A stretch of DNA of 64,000 bases from an uncultured Muribaculaceae bacterium (GCA_947627615.1 CANQWS010000004.1:1-64000); one strand, 5' to 3'; numbered from the stretch's first letter, positions 27,293-35,632 are shown. Numbers and translations: made by a program. The notes: generated by a model from the sequence alone, not told the origin.

Positions 27293-28477
27293 TCAGATAA
27301 TGCCGTACTTCTTGAATACTTTCTCAATTTTTTCAAGCGCGTAGGCCACCTGCTCTTTGGTGTGTGTGGCCATGAGGCTGAAACGGATCAGGGTGTCCTG
27401 CGGAGCAACGGCCGGAGACACAACCGGATTCACGAAGATGCCCTCTTCGAGAAGGTCGTGGGTCACGCCGAATGTCTTGTAGTTGTCGCGGATGAAGAGC
27501 GGAATGATAGGCGTTGATGTGTTTCCGATTTCCACACCCATCTGACGGAATCCTTCGAGGGCGAAGTTTGTCACCTCCCACAGAGCCTGCTGATGCTCCG
27601 GCTCCTGCTCGAGAATGTCGATGGCCTTGAGGGCTGCGGCGGTAGAGGCAGGAGTGATGCTGGCGGTGAATATGTAGGAGCGGGAATGATGACGCAGGAA
27701 GTTGGTTATGGTCTTGTCAGTGGCAATGAAGCCTCCGAGCGATGCCAGAGACTTGGAGAATGTTCCCATGATGAGGTCAACATCCTGAGCCACGCCCTGA
27801 TCGAAGCATACGCCGCGGCCGCCTTCGCCGAACACGCCGATACCGTGGGCCTCGTCGACCATCACGGCTGCATTGTATTTCTTGGCGAGCTCAACGATTG
27901 TCTTCACATCGGCAACGTCGCCTTCCATCGAGAACACACCGTCGGTCACTATGAGCTTCACTTTGTCAGGGTCGCATTTCTGCAGCTGCTTCTCAAGCGA
28001 GGCCATATCGTTGTGCTTGTACTTCAGAGACTGGGAGAAGGACAGGCGGCGGCCTTCAATGATTGAAGCGTGGTCCTGTTCGTCCCAGAGTATGTAGTCC
28101 TCGCGGCCGGTCAGAGTGGAGACAACGCCGAGGTTCACACCGAAACCGGTGGAATAGATCATGGCGTCCTCTTTGCCCATATATTCCGCGATGCGGGCTT
28201 CCAGTTTCTTGTGAAGGTCCAGAGTTCCGTTGAGGAACGGCGAGCCGGCACATCCGGTGCCGTATTTGCGGGTGGCTTCAATGGCCGCTTCGTGGATACG
28301 GGGATCGTTGACAAGACCCGAATAGCAGTTGGAGCCGAACATCAGCACCTTCTTGCCATACATTTTTACTTCGGAATCCTGTTCGCTCTCTATGGGGCGG
28401 AAGTAAGGGTACACGCCCGCTGCTTTTGCCTTCTGAGGCTCGGTATAGGCTGATAGCTTGTTTTGGAGTAGCTTCAT
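27293..28477 (-). CDS. spt: Serine palmitoyltransferase-like alpha-oxoamine synthase
   Basis: A 394-residue PLP enzyme of the alpha-oxoamine synthase family. It condenses an acyl-CoA or acyl-ACP with an amino acid; in Bacteroides the close homologue uses serine and palmitoyl-CoA for the first step of sphingolipid synthesis. The PLP lysine is K242 in GTFSKSLASLGG, with D208 and H211 in VMVDEAHGIG and H136 in DEQDHASI. The block YGTGCAGSPFLNGTLDLH is close to the Bacteroides type. BioF and KBL are in the same family and bioD lies 1.2 kb away, so 8-amino-7-oxononanoate synthase is the main alternative; the sphingolipid role is favoured by overall resemblance. It is a single-gene unit. Confidence 0.85.
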   Translation of the reverse strand: MKLLQNKLSAYTEPQKAKAAGVYPYFRPIESEQDSEVKMYGKKVLMFGSNCYSGLVNDPRIHEAAIEATRKYGTGCAGSPFLNGTLDLHKKLEARIAEYMGKEDAMIYSTGFGVNLGVVSTLTGREDYILWDEQDHASIIEGRRLSFSQSLKYKHNDMASLEKQLQKCDPDKVKLIVTDGVFSMEGDVADVKTIVELAKKYNAAVMVDEAHGIGVFGEGGRGVCFDQGVAQDVDLIMGTFSKSLASLGGFIATDKTITNFLRHHSRSYIFTASITPASTAAALKAIDILEQEPEHQQALWEVTNFALEGFRQMGVEIGNTSTPIIPLFIRDNYKTFGVTHDLLEEGIFVNPVVSPAVAPQDTLIRFSLMATHTKEQVAYALEKIEKVFKKYGII

Positions 28478-28546
28478 AGTTAAGGGTTACTTTTTTTAAC
28501 TATCCACACTGCAGGGTCAGAATGTTGCTTTTCGCAGTGCAGGCTG

Positions 28547-28554
28547 CAAATTTA
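28547..28554 (-). promoter_or_regulatory. spt: Probable -7 box for spt
   Basis: The minus strand reads TAAATTTG, 70 bases before the spt ATG at 28477, leaving a leader of about 63 bases that can fold into a hairpin. Confidence 0.6.
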
Positions 28555-28748
28555 GTTATTTTTTTGGACTTTTGGGTAACAAATGAAATTTTTTTGCACA
28601 TTTTTTTTGCAATGTGCAATGTGTGTTTTGTGGGGGCATTGTTAAAACGTCGCCTGTACATTCACATGCAGTGGCGACGTTTTATGGTTTTATGATAGCT
28701 GTTCTGTTTTATTACTAATATTCATAACATGCCAATGGCTAAAAATGT

Positions 28749-28779
28749 TTTGTCCGCCGGATTAAATGATGTAAATTTG
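28749..28779 (+). promoter_or_regulatory. lgt: lgt promoter (TTTG-N19-TAAATTTG)
   Basis: TTTG at 28749-28752, a 19-base spacer and TAAATTTG at 28772-28779 match both boxes of the Bacteroidetes consensus. The lgt ATG is 23 bases on, after a purine-rich AGAGGAAC stretch. Confidence 0.82.
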
Positions 28780-28802
28780 CAAAAAAATAAAACAGAGGAA
28801 CA

Positions 28803-29663
28803 ATGCTTGACTATATAATCTGGAATGTAAGCCCCGATATTATTTCCCATCCCATCACGGTCCGATGGTACGGACTTATGTTTGCCATAGGTTTTCTTAT
28901 CGGATATGAGATAGTAGCGCGCATGTTCAAGCATGAGGGCGCTCCCGAGCGATGGCTTGGAATACTGCTGCTCTGGACTGTGGCCGGCACTGTGATTGGC
29001 GCCCGTCTGGGCCATGTGTTTTTCTATGAGTGGGATTACTATAGCGTGCATCCCGAGGATATAGTCAAGGTGTGGAACGGCGGTCTCGCCTCGCATGGCG
29101 GAACCATTGGCGTGATTATTGGAGTGCTGTGCTTCTCGCTGTTCACCACCAAAAGAAGTCCGCTCTGGACGTTTGACCGTCTGGTGATACCTATAGCCCT
29201 TGTGGGATGTCTGATACGTTTGGGCAATCTGATGAATTCCGAGATATTCGGCGGTCCCACCGATCTGCCCTGGGGCATGTGGTTCGTGCGTTCACGTGAG
29301 TGGCACAACCTCTATGAGGGTGTTGCCTGTCATCCAACCCAGATTTACGAGGCTTTGTGCTATCTGGCACTCTTCGTGGTGCTTATGTGGATGTACTGGA
29401 AGAAGAATCTCGAGGACCGTCCCGGGCTGATTTTCGGGGTGTTCCTTATCGGAATATTCCTGCCGCGCTTCTTCATTGAATTCATCAAGAACGACCAGGT
29501 GGCTTTCGAGGCCGATATGGTCCTTAACATGGGACAGCTTCTGAGCATTCCCTTCGTGCTGCTCGGTGTGGGCATGGTCATATATGCCATGAGCCGTCCG
29601 AAGGTGAAACTGACTTTCCCAAACAGATTTGCTGACGAAAAAGAACAAGATAAAAAGAAATGA
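28803..29663 (+). CDS. lgt: Prolipoprotein diacylglyceryl transferase
   Basis: A 286-residue inner-membrane enzyme that moves diacylglycerol from phosphatidylglycerol to the lipobox Cys of prolipoproteins. About seven hydrophobic segments are seen. The family signature region is GCLIRLGNLMNSEIFGGPTDLPWG, with the essential His block in the ACHPTQIYEAL motif; YGLMFAIGFLIGYE lies near the N-terminus. The C-terminal tail is Lys/Asp-rich and cytoplasmic. It opens an operon with bioD, whose ATG overlaps the lgt stop, and the DEDDy exonuclease. Confidence 0.96.
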   Translation: MLDYIIWNVSPDIISHPITVRWYGLMFAIGFLIGYEIVARMFKHEGAPERWLGILLLWTVAGTVIGARLGHVFFYEWDYYSVHPEDIVKVWNGGLASHGGTIGVIIGVLCFSLFTTKRSPLWTFDRLVIPIALVGCLIRLGNLMNSEIFGGPTDLPWGMWFVRSREWHNLYEGVACHPTQIYEALCYLALFVVLMWMYWKKNLEDRPGLIFGVFLIGIFLPRFFIEFIKNDQVAFEADMVLNMGQLLSIPFVLLGVGMVIYAMSRPKVKLTFPNRFADEKEQDKKK

Positions 29664-30310
29664 TGACTGACAATGTCATATTCATAAGCGGTATCGACAC
29701 GGATGCCGGTAAAAGCTATGCCACTGGTTTTCTGGCCCGGCAGTATGTCTCGGAGGGCAAGAGCGTGGTGACTCAGAAATTCATCCAGACAGGATGTGAC
29801 GAATATTCGGAGGACGTGGAACTTCACCGGCGCATTATGGGCATTCCCGCGCTTCCCGAGGATCTGGACCACACGACCGCTCCTATTGTGCTGTCATATC
29901 CGGCTTCGGCCCAGCTTGCCGCCGCCATTGACCGCCGCGAGATTGACCTCGGCCTGATTGACCATGCCACTGCGGAACTCAGAACCAGATTCGATGTGGT
30001 GCTCATTGAGGGAGCCGGCGGCCTGATGGTTCCCATAACCGATGATTTCTTCGCCATAGACTATGCCGCTACGCGAAATCTGCCCGTGGCGCTTGTGACG
30101 AACTCCAAACTCGGCTCCATCAATCATACGGTGCTGTCGCTCGAAGCGCTCGAGCGCCGCGGCATGAGGCTCCACAGCGTAATCTACAATTCCCATTTCG
30201 ATTCAACCGATCCCGTAATTGCCGCCGATACGAGAGGCTTCATAGCCCGCTACGTAGAGCGTCATTTTCCCGGCACCCCCGTGATGGATGTGCCTTCAAT
30301 CAATCTTTGA
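29660..30310 (+). CDS. bioD: ATP-dependent dethiobiotin synthetase
   Basis: A 216-residue P-loop enzyme that closes the ureido ring of dethiobiotin from DAPA, CO2 and ATP. The nucleotide motif is GIDTDAGKSYATG (family GTDTxVGKT; here Ser in place of Thr). VLIEGAGGLMVPI is the second signature and LVTNSKLGSINH the third. Two in-frame ATGs overlap the lgt stop (29660 and 29663), so translation is probably coupled. No other biotin gene is in the window; bioA, bioB, bioC or bioF would have to be elsewhere. The divergent alpha-oxoamine synthase at 27293 is the only possible relative. Confidence 0.92.
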   Translation: MMTDNVIFISGIDTDAGKSYATGFLARQYVSEGKSVVTQKFIQTGCDEYSEDVELHRRIMGIPALPEDLDHTTAPIVLSYPASAQLAAAIDRREIDLGLIDHATAELRTRFDVVLIEGAGGLMVPITDDFFAIDYAATRNLPVALVTNSKLGSINHTVLSLEALERRGMRLHSVIYNSHFDSTDPVIAADTRGFIARYVERHFPGTPVMDVPSINL

Positions 30311-30316
30311 CTTCAG

Positions 30317-30958
30317 ATGAACCAAAATTTTAGTATTGCGATAGCCAAAGAAGATATAGTACAGATGCCCATGGTGGATTTTCATGGACGCATCGAGATT
30401 GTCGATAGCCCGCAGAAAGTCCGGAAGGCTCTTGCCGAACTGGCGGCGGAATCCGTCGTGGGGTTCGATACGGAGACCCGTCCCAATTTCCGCAAGGGAC
30501 AGAACAATCAGGTGGCACTGATTCAGATGGCCACGGCCACGCGCTCGTATCTGTTCCGTATATGCCGCACCGGACTCATGCCCGAGATTATCGAATTCAT
30601 GGAAAATCCCTCGGTGACTAAGGTTGGACTCTCCCTGAAAGATGATTTCCACAATCTCCACAAGCTCGCCGAATTCACTCCCGCCTCGTTCGTGGAGCTT
30701 CAGTCAATGGTCCATGAATATTCCATCACCGACGCGAGTCTGCAGAAAATCTACGCCATATTGTTCGGACGCCGCATCAGCAAGGGGCAGCGTCTCAGCA
30801 ACTGGGAGGCTTCGGAGCTTACGCCGGCTCAGAGCCAGTATGCTTCCATAGATTCATGGGCATGCCTGATGATCTACAATTATCTCCGCTCGGGGCAGTT
30901 CGTCCCCGAGGCGTCACCTTATATAGTGCATCCTTCCGAAACCGTAAGCGAGTCATGA
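30317..30958 (+). CDS. DEDDy 3'-5' exonuclease (RNase D-like domain)
   Basis: A 213-residue single-domain exonuclease. The DEDDy residues are visible: Asp and Glu in VGFDTETRPNF, Asp in GLSLKDDFHNL and Tyr/Asp in QYASIDSWACL. There is no HRDC domain, so it is shorter than RNase D. It may act on RNA or single-stranded DNA; the family is common in Bacteroidetes but not well characterised. It starts 6 bases after bioD and overlaps the following small membrane gene by 4 bases (ATGA), so it is part of the lgt-bioD operon. Confidence 0.88.
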   Translation: MNQNFSIAIAKEDIVQMPMVDFHGRIEIVDSPQKVRKALAELAAESVVGFDTETRPNFRKGQNNQVALIQMATATRSYLFRICRTGLMPEIIEFMENPSVTKVGLSLKDDFHNLHKLAEFTPASFVELQSMVHEYSITDASLQKIYAILFGRRISKGQRLSNWEASELTPAQSQYASIDSWACLMIYNYLRSGQFVPEASPYIVHPSETVSES

Positions 30959-31146
30959 AAACAATCCGAAGATCCACCGGCATTTCAATAGCGCTGCTTG
31001 TCTATCTTGCCCTGATGAGCTATATAGGCCGTGGCGAACTGCGTAACGGCAATTATGTCTATTATTTCGGAGTGATTGCGGTCACAGTGGCCTGCATAGT
31101 GTTGCTCAATGTGCTGATGCGCCGCAGGGAACGGAATAAAAAATAA
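30955..31146 (+). CDS. Small two-span membrane protein, unknown function
   Basis: A 63-residue protein starting at the ATGA overlap with the exonuclease stop. A longer frame from 30856 exists but lies wholly inside the exonuclease gene. Two hydrophobic stretches (about residues 9-22 and 32-52) are separated by a short polar loop (GRGELRNGNY), and the ends are Arg/Lys-rich, so both termini are probably cytoplasmic. I do not recognise the family. Its overlap with an exonuclease gene suggests joint expression only. Confidence 0.65.
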   Translation: MKTIRRSTGISIALLVYLALMSYIGRGELRNGNYVYYFGVIAVTVACIVLLNVLMRRRERNKK

Positions 31147-31175
31147 GGTAGTATCCAAATTTACAGTATTTTATG

Positions 31176-31205
31176 AGGGCCGGCCGCACTTGCGTAGCCG
31201 GCTCT
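31176..31205 (+). terminator. Likely terminator of the lgt operon
   Basis: AGGGCCGGC (31176-31184) pairs with GCCGGCTCT (31197-31205), one G-U pair, 29 bases after the small membrane gene. A second short palindrome GGCC-TTATA-GGCC follows at 31217-31229. There is no long T run. Confidence 0.6.
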
Positions 31206-31273
31206 GTCTGCTGTTTGGCCTTATAGGCCGGCATGGGTGATTGAAATTTTTTTCAAAAAAAGTATTGAAAAGT

Positions 31274-31303
31274 TTTGAGGTTTCAAAAAAGTGTGTACCT
31301 TTG
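31274..31303 (+). promoter_or_regulatory. Promoter of the TraB/GumN gene (TTTG-N18-TACCTTTG)
   Basis: TTTG at 31274-31277 and TACCTTTG at 31296-31303 fit the Bacteroidetes consensus. It lies inside the longer open frame that begins at 31241, so it supports the internal ATG at 31379 as the true start and leaves a leader of about 70 bases. Confidence 0.78.
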
Positions 31304-31378
31304 CGGTGTTGTACGACACTACAACACCAAACCACCGAAAACAAAACAATCGTATTTTCAATATTACATCACGGAAAA

Positions 31379-32254
31379 ATGAAAAAAATCACATTCATTA
31401 TCATCGCCCTTATCGCAGCATCGGGAGTCAATGCCCAGCTTTTGTGGAAAATAAGCGGCAACGGACTCTCCAAGCCTTCGTATCTGTTTGGAACCCATCA
31501 CGTGGCTCCGGTATCGGTTATTGACTCTGTTGCAGGTCTTCGCGATGCTCTCGCGGCAAGCGACATGCTCTACGGAGAGATAGACATGTCAAAAATGAGT
31601 GATCCCGCTTTCCAGATGTCAATGGCCCAGACTATGATGGCGCCGGCCGACAGCACTCTGTCAAAGGTGCTCGATGCAGCCCAGCTCGAAGCCGTAGACA
31701 AAGCTTTTGCTGCTATAGGTCTTCCTCTGACCGTGGCACAGCTCGACATGATGAAGCCGGCCGCAGTGTCAAACATCCTCACCATGGGAATGGCTCAGAA
31801 AGCAAACCCCACTTTCAATCCCAACCAGCAGCTCGACATGACGATGCAGAATCTGGCCCGTGAGGCCGGCAAAAAGGTCGGAGGACTTGAAACCGCGGAA
31901 TCACAGATTGCCGTTCTGTTCGGCGCTCCCATCTCGGAACAGGCCGCCGAGCTGGTGAAGTCCGTTTCGGATCTCGAGAAATCCACAAACGCCATGAATC
32001 TCATGACCGCGGCCTATCTCGCCGGAGACATTGCCGAACTCGAGAGGCTGATGACTGATCCGGAAATGGGTCTGTCCGAAGCCGAGGCTGACCGTCTGCT
32101 CAACAACCGCAATGCCGCCTGGGTGGATTTCCTTATCGGCGCGCTGCCCACGGCCTCGATTATGATTGTGGTTGGAGCCGGCCATCTTCCCGGAAACAAA
32201 GGCGTGATAAATCTGCTGCGCCGTGCCGGCTATGATGTGACACCTGTAAAATAA
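31379..32254 (+). CDS. TraB/GumN-family protein, exported
   Basis: A 291-residue protein with a cleavable signal (MKKITFIIIALIAASGVNAQ). The family pattern is present: WKISGNGLSKPSYLFGTHH at the mature N-terminus (GTxH motif), YGEIDMSKM in the middle and MIVVGAGHLPGNKGVINLL near the end (GxxH motif). The conserved His and Glu suggest a Tiki-like metalloprotease fold, though the activity of bacterial members is unproven. It is periplasmic or outer-membrane facing. It leads an apparent operon with an ABC ATPase (7 bases downstream), its membrane partner and a GntR regulator. Confidence 0.87.
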   Translation: MKKITFIIIALIAASGVNAQLLWKISGNGLSKPSYLFGTHHVAPVSVIDSVAGLRDALAASDMLYGEIDMSKMSDPAFQMSMAQTMMAPADSTLSKVLDAAQLEAVDKAFAAIGLPLTVAQLDMMKPAAVSNILTMGMAQKANPTFNPNQQLDMTMQNLAREAGKKVGGLETAESQIAVLFGAPISEQAAELVKSVSDLEKSTNAMNLMTAAYLAGDIAELERLMTDPEMGLSEAEADRLLNNRNAAWVDFLIGALPTASIMIVVGAGHLPGNKGVINLLRRAGYDVTPVK

Positions 32255-32261
32255 AAGAATC

Positions 32262-33110
32262 ATGATAACCCTTGATAACCTTACCTATATATATCGCGGC
32301 TCTGTACCGGCCCTGAACGGTATCACGGCCCAGATAGGCCCCGGCATACACCTGCTGCTCGGCGAGAACGGGGCCGGCAAGACTACACTGCTCCATGTGA
32401 TAGCCGGAATGCGCATTCCCTTGATGCCCTCAATGTGTCTCATAGACGGGGAGCCGGTAGGCAAACGGCTGCCGTCAGTCATGCGCAAGGTGTTTCTCGT
32501 GAGCGACAATATGGATATTCCCTTTGCCACCATAGAGGAAATGACCGTACGCCATGCGGTGTTCTATCCCACTTTCAACCCCGAGATGCTTCGCCGGAAT
32601 CTGGAGAAGCTCGGAATGACCGGCCGGGAACACATAGATGAATTCTCGCTCGGAAACCGCAAGAAAGCCATTCTGGCTTACGCTCTGGCGCTGGGCGTGG
32701 AGATACTTTTGCTCGACGAGCCTGCCAACGGTCTTGACATCTCGGCAAAGCAGAAGGTGCTTTCGATGATGGCCGAATGTGTCGGCGAGGACCAGACTGT
32801 GATCCTGTCCACACATACCGTCTCGGATTTCCGTCAGTTGTTCGACAGCGTGATGGTGCTCTCCGTGGGCCAGCTGATGGTCAACAGGCCCGTGTGGGAG
32901 ATAACCGAGATTGTCGATTTCGTCACCAGTGATACTCCGCTTCCCGAGGCAATCTATGTGGAACAGACACTTGGACGTTTCAGCAGCATTGTGCCGCACG
33001 TTGCCGGCAGTCTGGTGACCGATATTGATTATGTGATGCTCTATAATGCCATACACTCGCCTTCGAGCGGTCCGGCTCTTATGAAACTTTTAAACACTCC
33101 GGAATCATGA
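32262..33110 (+). CDS. ABC transporter ATP-binding protein
   Basis: A 282-residue ATPase. Walker A is GENGAGKTT, Walker B is ILLLDEPANGLD and the H-loop His is in LSTHTVSDF. The signature LSGGQ is degenerate (FSLGNRKKA), a common change in the YtrB/CcmA-like exporters. After about residue 215 is a short C-terminal region of unknown role. It overlaps the start of the membrane protein gene by 4 bases and probably forms its motor. A YtrA-type GntR regulator ends the operon, an arrangement linked to envelope or antibiotic stress in Gram-positives; that role is only inferred here. Confidence 0.9.
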   Translation: MITLDNLTYIYRGSVPALNGITAQIGPGIHLLLGENGAGKTTLLHVIAGMRIPLMPSMCLIDGEPVGKRLPSVMRKVFLVSDNMDIPFATIEEMTVRHAVFYPTFNPEMLRRNLEKLGMTGREHIDEFSLGNRKKAILAYALALGVEILLLDEPANGLDISAKQKVLSMMAECVGEDQTVILSTHTVSDFRQLFDSVMVLSVGQLMVNRPVWEITEIVDFVTSDTPLPEAIYVEQTLGRFSSIVPHVAGSLVTDIDYVMLYNAIHSPSSGPALMKLLNTPES

Positions 33111-33892
33111 ACACAAATGAAATGACTGACAAATTTTCCTGGGAAAGAGTGAAGGAAGTGGCCCGCTTCTATTATCCCAGTTACCGCTTGCCCCTGATGG
33201 TATATCCGGTGGTGTCACTTGTATTCGCCATAATGTATGTGTGGCTCACGGAGTATCCCGTGGCGTTCATGCTCTTTTCGCTCGCAACAGCCATACCCTC
33301 ATTCATGTTCTATCTCTTCCCGCTGTTTTTCTGCCGCAGGCAGAGTCCGGTGACCGAGACCATGCTTCCCGCCACAACGGCTGAAAAATTCACCTTCTTC
33401 GCAATTTTATGTGTGCCGGTCAACGGACTGCTTCTGTTGGTACCGTCGGCAGTGGTGATGCTCATAGCCTACGGCGAAGGCTTCATGGAGAATGTTCTGG
33501 CAGAGGTGACCACCATAGGATTCGATTTCATGGCCGAGACCTACGGACTATCTATGATGCAGTATCTTGTGCCGCTGGCCACCTGTTTCTTCATCGTTTT
33601 CTCACGCTGGCGCAACCGCATAGGCATGGGCATAGGCATGACCATTGTTTCATGGGTCGCATACTCTATAATCTCCGGAATCACTGTGGGCATCATGCTG
33701 TTCATGTCGCCTGAATTCGAGCAGTTACTGGAAAATGCCGGCAATGAAGGATATGACGTGGGCGTGTACATAGGCCAGCGGATGGGAGGTATGATGAAAA
33801 CGTTTATTTATGTGTCAAGTGCCATAGCGGTTGTCTATTTCTCATTGATGATGTATCTGACATATAGAAAAATGCGCACGCGCCAATTCTGA
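33107..33892 (+). CDS. ABC-2-like membrane protein, partner of the upstream ATPase
   Basis: A 261-residue protein with about six transmembrane segments and no soluble domain of note. I see no named motif. Position supports the permease call: it overlaps the ATPase gene by 4 bases (ATGA) and is followed by the GntR gene 9 bases later. The N-terminal 20 residues are polar and cytoplasmic. The substrate is unknown. Confidence 0.75.
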   Translation: MNTNEMTDKFSWERVKEVARFYYPSYRLPLMVYPVVSLVFAIMYVWLTEYPVAFMLFSLATAIPSFMFYLFPLFFCRRQSPVTETMLPATTAEKFTFFAILCVPVNGLLLLVPSAVVMLIAYGEGFMENVLAEVTTIGFDFMAETYGLSMMQYLVPLATCFFIVFSRWRNRIGMGIGMTIVSWVAYSIISGITVGIMLFMSPEFEQLLENAGNEGYDVGVYIGQRMGGMMKTFIYVSSAIAVVYFSLMMYLTYRKMRTRQF

Positions 33893-33901
33893 TAACAGCC
33901 T

Positions 33902-34261
33902 ATGGATTTTAAAACAGACAAACCTATTTACCGACAGATAATAGACTACTGTTTCGGCCGTATAATGGCCGGATCATGGCAGCCCGGGGCCAAAGTGCCG
34001 TCTGTCCGTGAGCTTGCGGTCCAGATGGCGGTGAACACCCACACCGTGCTGAAGGCCTTTGACCAGATGCAGCAGAGCGGAATAATAGTGTCGCGGCGAG
34101 GAATGGGATTCTTTCTTGCCGACGATGCCCGCGACCGGGTGGACGAGCAGCGCCGTCAGGAGTTTTTCGATACCCATCTCGAAGAACTGTTCAGGGAGAT
34201 GGACATGTTGGGAATAGGCATCGACGACATCGCCGAAAAGTGGCGCCAACGCGGTTCTTAG
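33902..34261 (+). CDS. GntR-family regulator (YtrA type)
   Basis: A 119-residue transcription factor with the GntR winged helix at residues 10-72 (IYRQIIDYCFGRIMAGSW, then KVPSVRELAVQMAVNTHTV) and a short helical C-terminal part in place of a large ligand domain, as in the YtrA subfamily. Such regulators usually repress their own ABC operon. It is the last gene of that unit, so autoregulation from the promoter at 31274 or a nearer one is likely. No palindromic operator was identified. Confidence 0.88.
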   Translation: MDFKTDKPIYRQIIDYCFGRIMAGSWQPGAKVPSVRELAVQMAVNTHTVLKAFDQMQQSGIIVSRRGMGFFLADDARDRVDEQRRQEFFDTHLEELFREMDMLGIGIDDIAEKWRQRGS

Positions 34262-34288
34262 GAATCAGCTTTCATATTAAATATTTTT

Positions 34289-34329
34289 AACGCTACATGG
34301 CTAAACAGGCAGCCGTGTGGCGTTGTTTT
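34289..34329 (+). terminator. Terminator after the GntR gene
   Basis: A 14-bp stem AACGCTACATGGCT / AGCCGTGTGGCGTT with two G-U pairs and an 8-base loop, followed by GTTTTG, 28 bases past the stop. Confidence 0.83.
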
Positions 34330-34365
34330 GCCCAATATTGCATTTCCCTTTAAAGAATCCGGACC

Positions 34366-34929
34366 ATGATTACAATTGTTTTTTGTCACCCGTTGACACA
34401 GAGTTTCAATCACAAAGTGCTTGAATCGGTAACAGGCTATCTGTCAGCAGAAGGTAAGGAGTACGATGTGATTAATCTTTACGGCGAAAACTTCAACCCT
34501 GTGCTTGATTCCGCCGAACTGTCACTGCAGATGCAGGGCCGTACCAATGACCCCAAGGCGCGTCATTACGGCGAGATGCTGCTTGAAAGCGAGGAAGTCA
34601 TCATGATATTCCCTATCTGGTGGGGCACTATGCCGGCCATGCTCAAGGGATTCATCGACAAGGTGTTCCTCAAGGGAGTGGTCTATGACACAACCCCCGA
34701 AGGCGCTCTCATGCCCTGTCTGTCAATAAACAGGACTACGATTGTGACCTCGTCGGAGGAAGACTCGGAGGTGCTCGGCAATTTCATTGAAGGATATTTC
34801 GCTCCGCTCACTCTGGCCACGGTCGGCATGAACAATGTCAAGTGGTTCAACCTCGACCATATATCGTCGCGCACGGATGCCCAGCGCGATGAATTCATAG
34901 CCCAAGTCAATTCCTACATAGCCGGCTGA
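34366..34929 (+). CDS. NAD(P)H-dependent flavin oxidoreductase (flavodoxin_2 fold)
   Basis: A 187-residue protein of the NQO1/KefF/MdaB-like flavodoxin fold. The N-terminal strand-loop (ITIVFCHPLTQSFNHKVLE) binds the FMN or FAD phosphate, and FPIWWGTMPAMLKGFIDKVF is the family signature. It probably reduces quinones or nitro compounds by two electrons. There is no obvious promoter; the terminator of the previous gene lies just upstream. Some relatives regulate K+ efflux antiporters, but the antiporter in this window is 30 kb away. Confidence 0.87.
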   Translation: MITIVFCHPLTQSFNHKVLESVTGYLSAEGKEYDVINLYGENFNPVLDSAELSLQMQGRTNDPKARHYGEMLLESEEVIMIFPIWWGTMPAMLKGFIDKVFLKGVVYDTTPEGALMPCLSINRTTIVTSSEEDSEVLGNFIEGYFAPLTLATVGMNNVKWFNLDHISSRTDAQRDEFIAQVNSYIAG

Positions 34930-34985
34930 TTCTCCCCGCGGGCGCATTTGGCTCCGGTCAGGATGGCTTTTTAAATTATTTTGTC

Positions 34986-34993
34986 TATATTTG
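34986..34993 (+). promoter_or_regulatory. Probable -7 box for the Sua5/YrdC gene
   Basis: TATATTTG matches TAnnTTTG, 20 bases before the ATG at 35013, so the leader is short. No -33 box at the proper spacing. Confidence 0.55.
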
Positions 34994-35012
34994 CATCTGA
35001 GATTTCAATTCA

Positions 35013-35588
35013 ATGACTGAAGAATTCGATGCAGATATAGACAACGCTGTCAAATGCCTGTTGCATGGAGGCGTGATTCTGTACCCGACGGACACGGTGT
35101 GGGGTATAGGGTGTGACTCGGCCAATGAGGAAGCCGTCAAGCGCATATTCGAGATAAAGCGCCGTCCGGAATCAAAGGCCATGATTTCGCTTGTGGCCGA
35201 TACGGCCATGTTCGAGCGCTTTGCCGGAGACCTGCCGGAAGTGGCCCTGACTCTTGTCGAAGAAGCCACACAGCCGCTCACACTTGTGGTCAGCAACCCG
35301 CAGGGGCTTGCGCCCTCTCTTCTTGCCGAAGACGGAAGCGCCGGCCTGCGCGTGACTGCCGAATCTTTCAGCCGTGAATTGTGCCGCAGACTCCGCAGAC
35401 CGCTTGTCAGCACATCGGCAAATATAAGCGGCGCTCCCACTCCGCGGTTCTTCAATGAGATTGATGACGAGGTCAAGGATGCCGTGGACTATGTGGTGCG
35501 GTATCGCCGTGACGACACGGAACCCCGCAGGTCATCATCGGTCATAAAAATCAATCCTGATGCCTCGTTCAGCATACTCCGTATGTGA
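35013..35588 (+). CDS. L-threonylcarbamoyladenylate synthase (Sua5/YciO/YrdC)
   Basis: A 191-residue single-domain YrdC protein that makes threonylcarbamoyl-AMP from Thr, bicarbonate and ATP, the first step of t6A tRNA modification. Conserved features are ILYPTDTVWGIGCDS near the start, FEIKRRPESKAMISLV (nucleotide-binding Arg/Lys) and LVSTSANISG (the STSAN motif). There is no C-terminal Sua5 domain, so it is the TsaC-like short form; a YciO paralogue of unproven activity is the alternative. It is followed by the CLC channel, whose GTG-initiated frame overlaps its stop, though a later ATG is more likely there. Confidence 0.9.
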   Translation: MTEEFDADIDNAVKCLLHGGVILYPTDTVWGIGCDSANEEAVKRIFEIKRRPESKAMISLVADTAMFERFAGDLPEVALTLVEEATQPLTLVVSNPQGLAPSLLAEDGSAGLRVTAESFSRELCRRLRRPLVSTSANISGAPTPRFFNEIDDEVKDAVDYVVRYRRDDTEPRRSSSVIKINPDASFSILRM

Positions 35589-35632
35589 TCCGGGCGGGAT
35601 TGGCCGGTGTTCCATTAACTGAAATTCTTGCA

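Larger units (their letters stand above)
28478..28802. other. Divergent spt-lgt intergenic region with two hairpins
   Basis: 325 bases with no ORF of note. It holds the spt -7 box, a 9-bp stem TTGCACATT / AATGTGCAA (28594-28602, 28611-28619) with a T-rich loop, an 11-bp stem AAAACGTCGCC / GGCGACGTTTT (28644-28654, 28673-28683) and the lgt promoter. The second hairpin looks like a two-way terminator, yet both flanking genes point away from it. In the spt leader CACTGC / GCAGTG (28507-28512, 28534-28539) can also pair. Confidence 0.7.

Noticed and set aside
27064-27336. 90-codon minus-strand frame
   Set aside because: Overlaps the spt 3' end and its terminator; no family features.
30856-30954. 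N-terminal extension of the small membrane protein
   Set aside because: Lies inside the exonuclease gene; the ATGA overlap at 30955 is the better start.
31241-31378. N-terminal extension of the TraB/GumN protein
   Set aside because: The promoter boxes at 31274-31303 lie within it, and the signal peptide starts at 31379.
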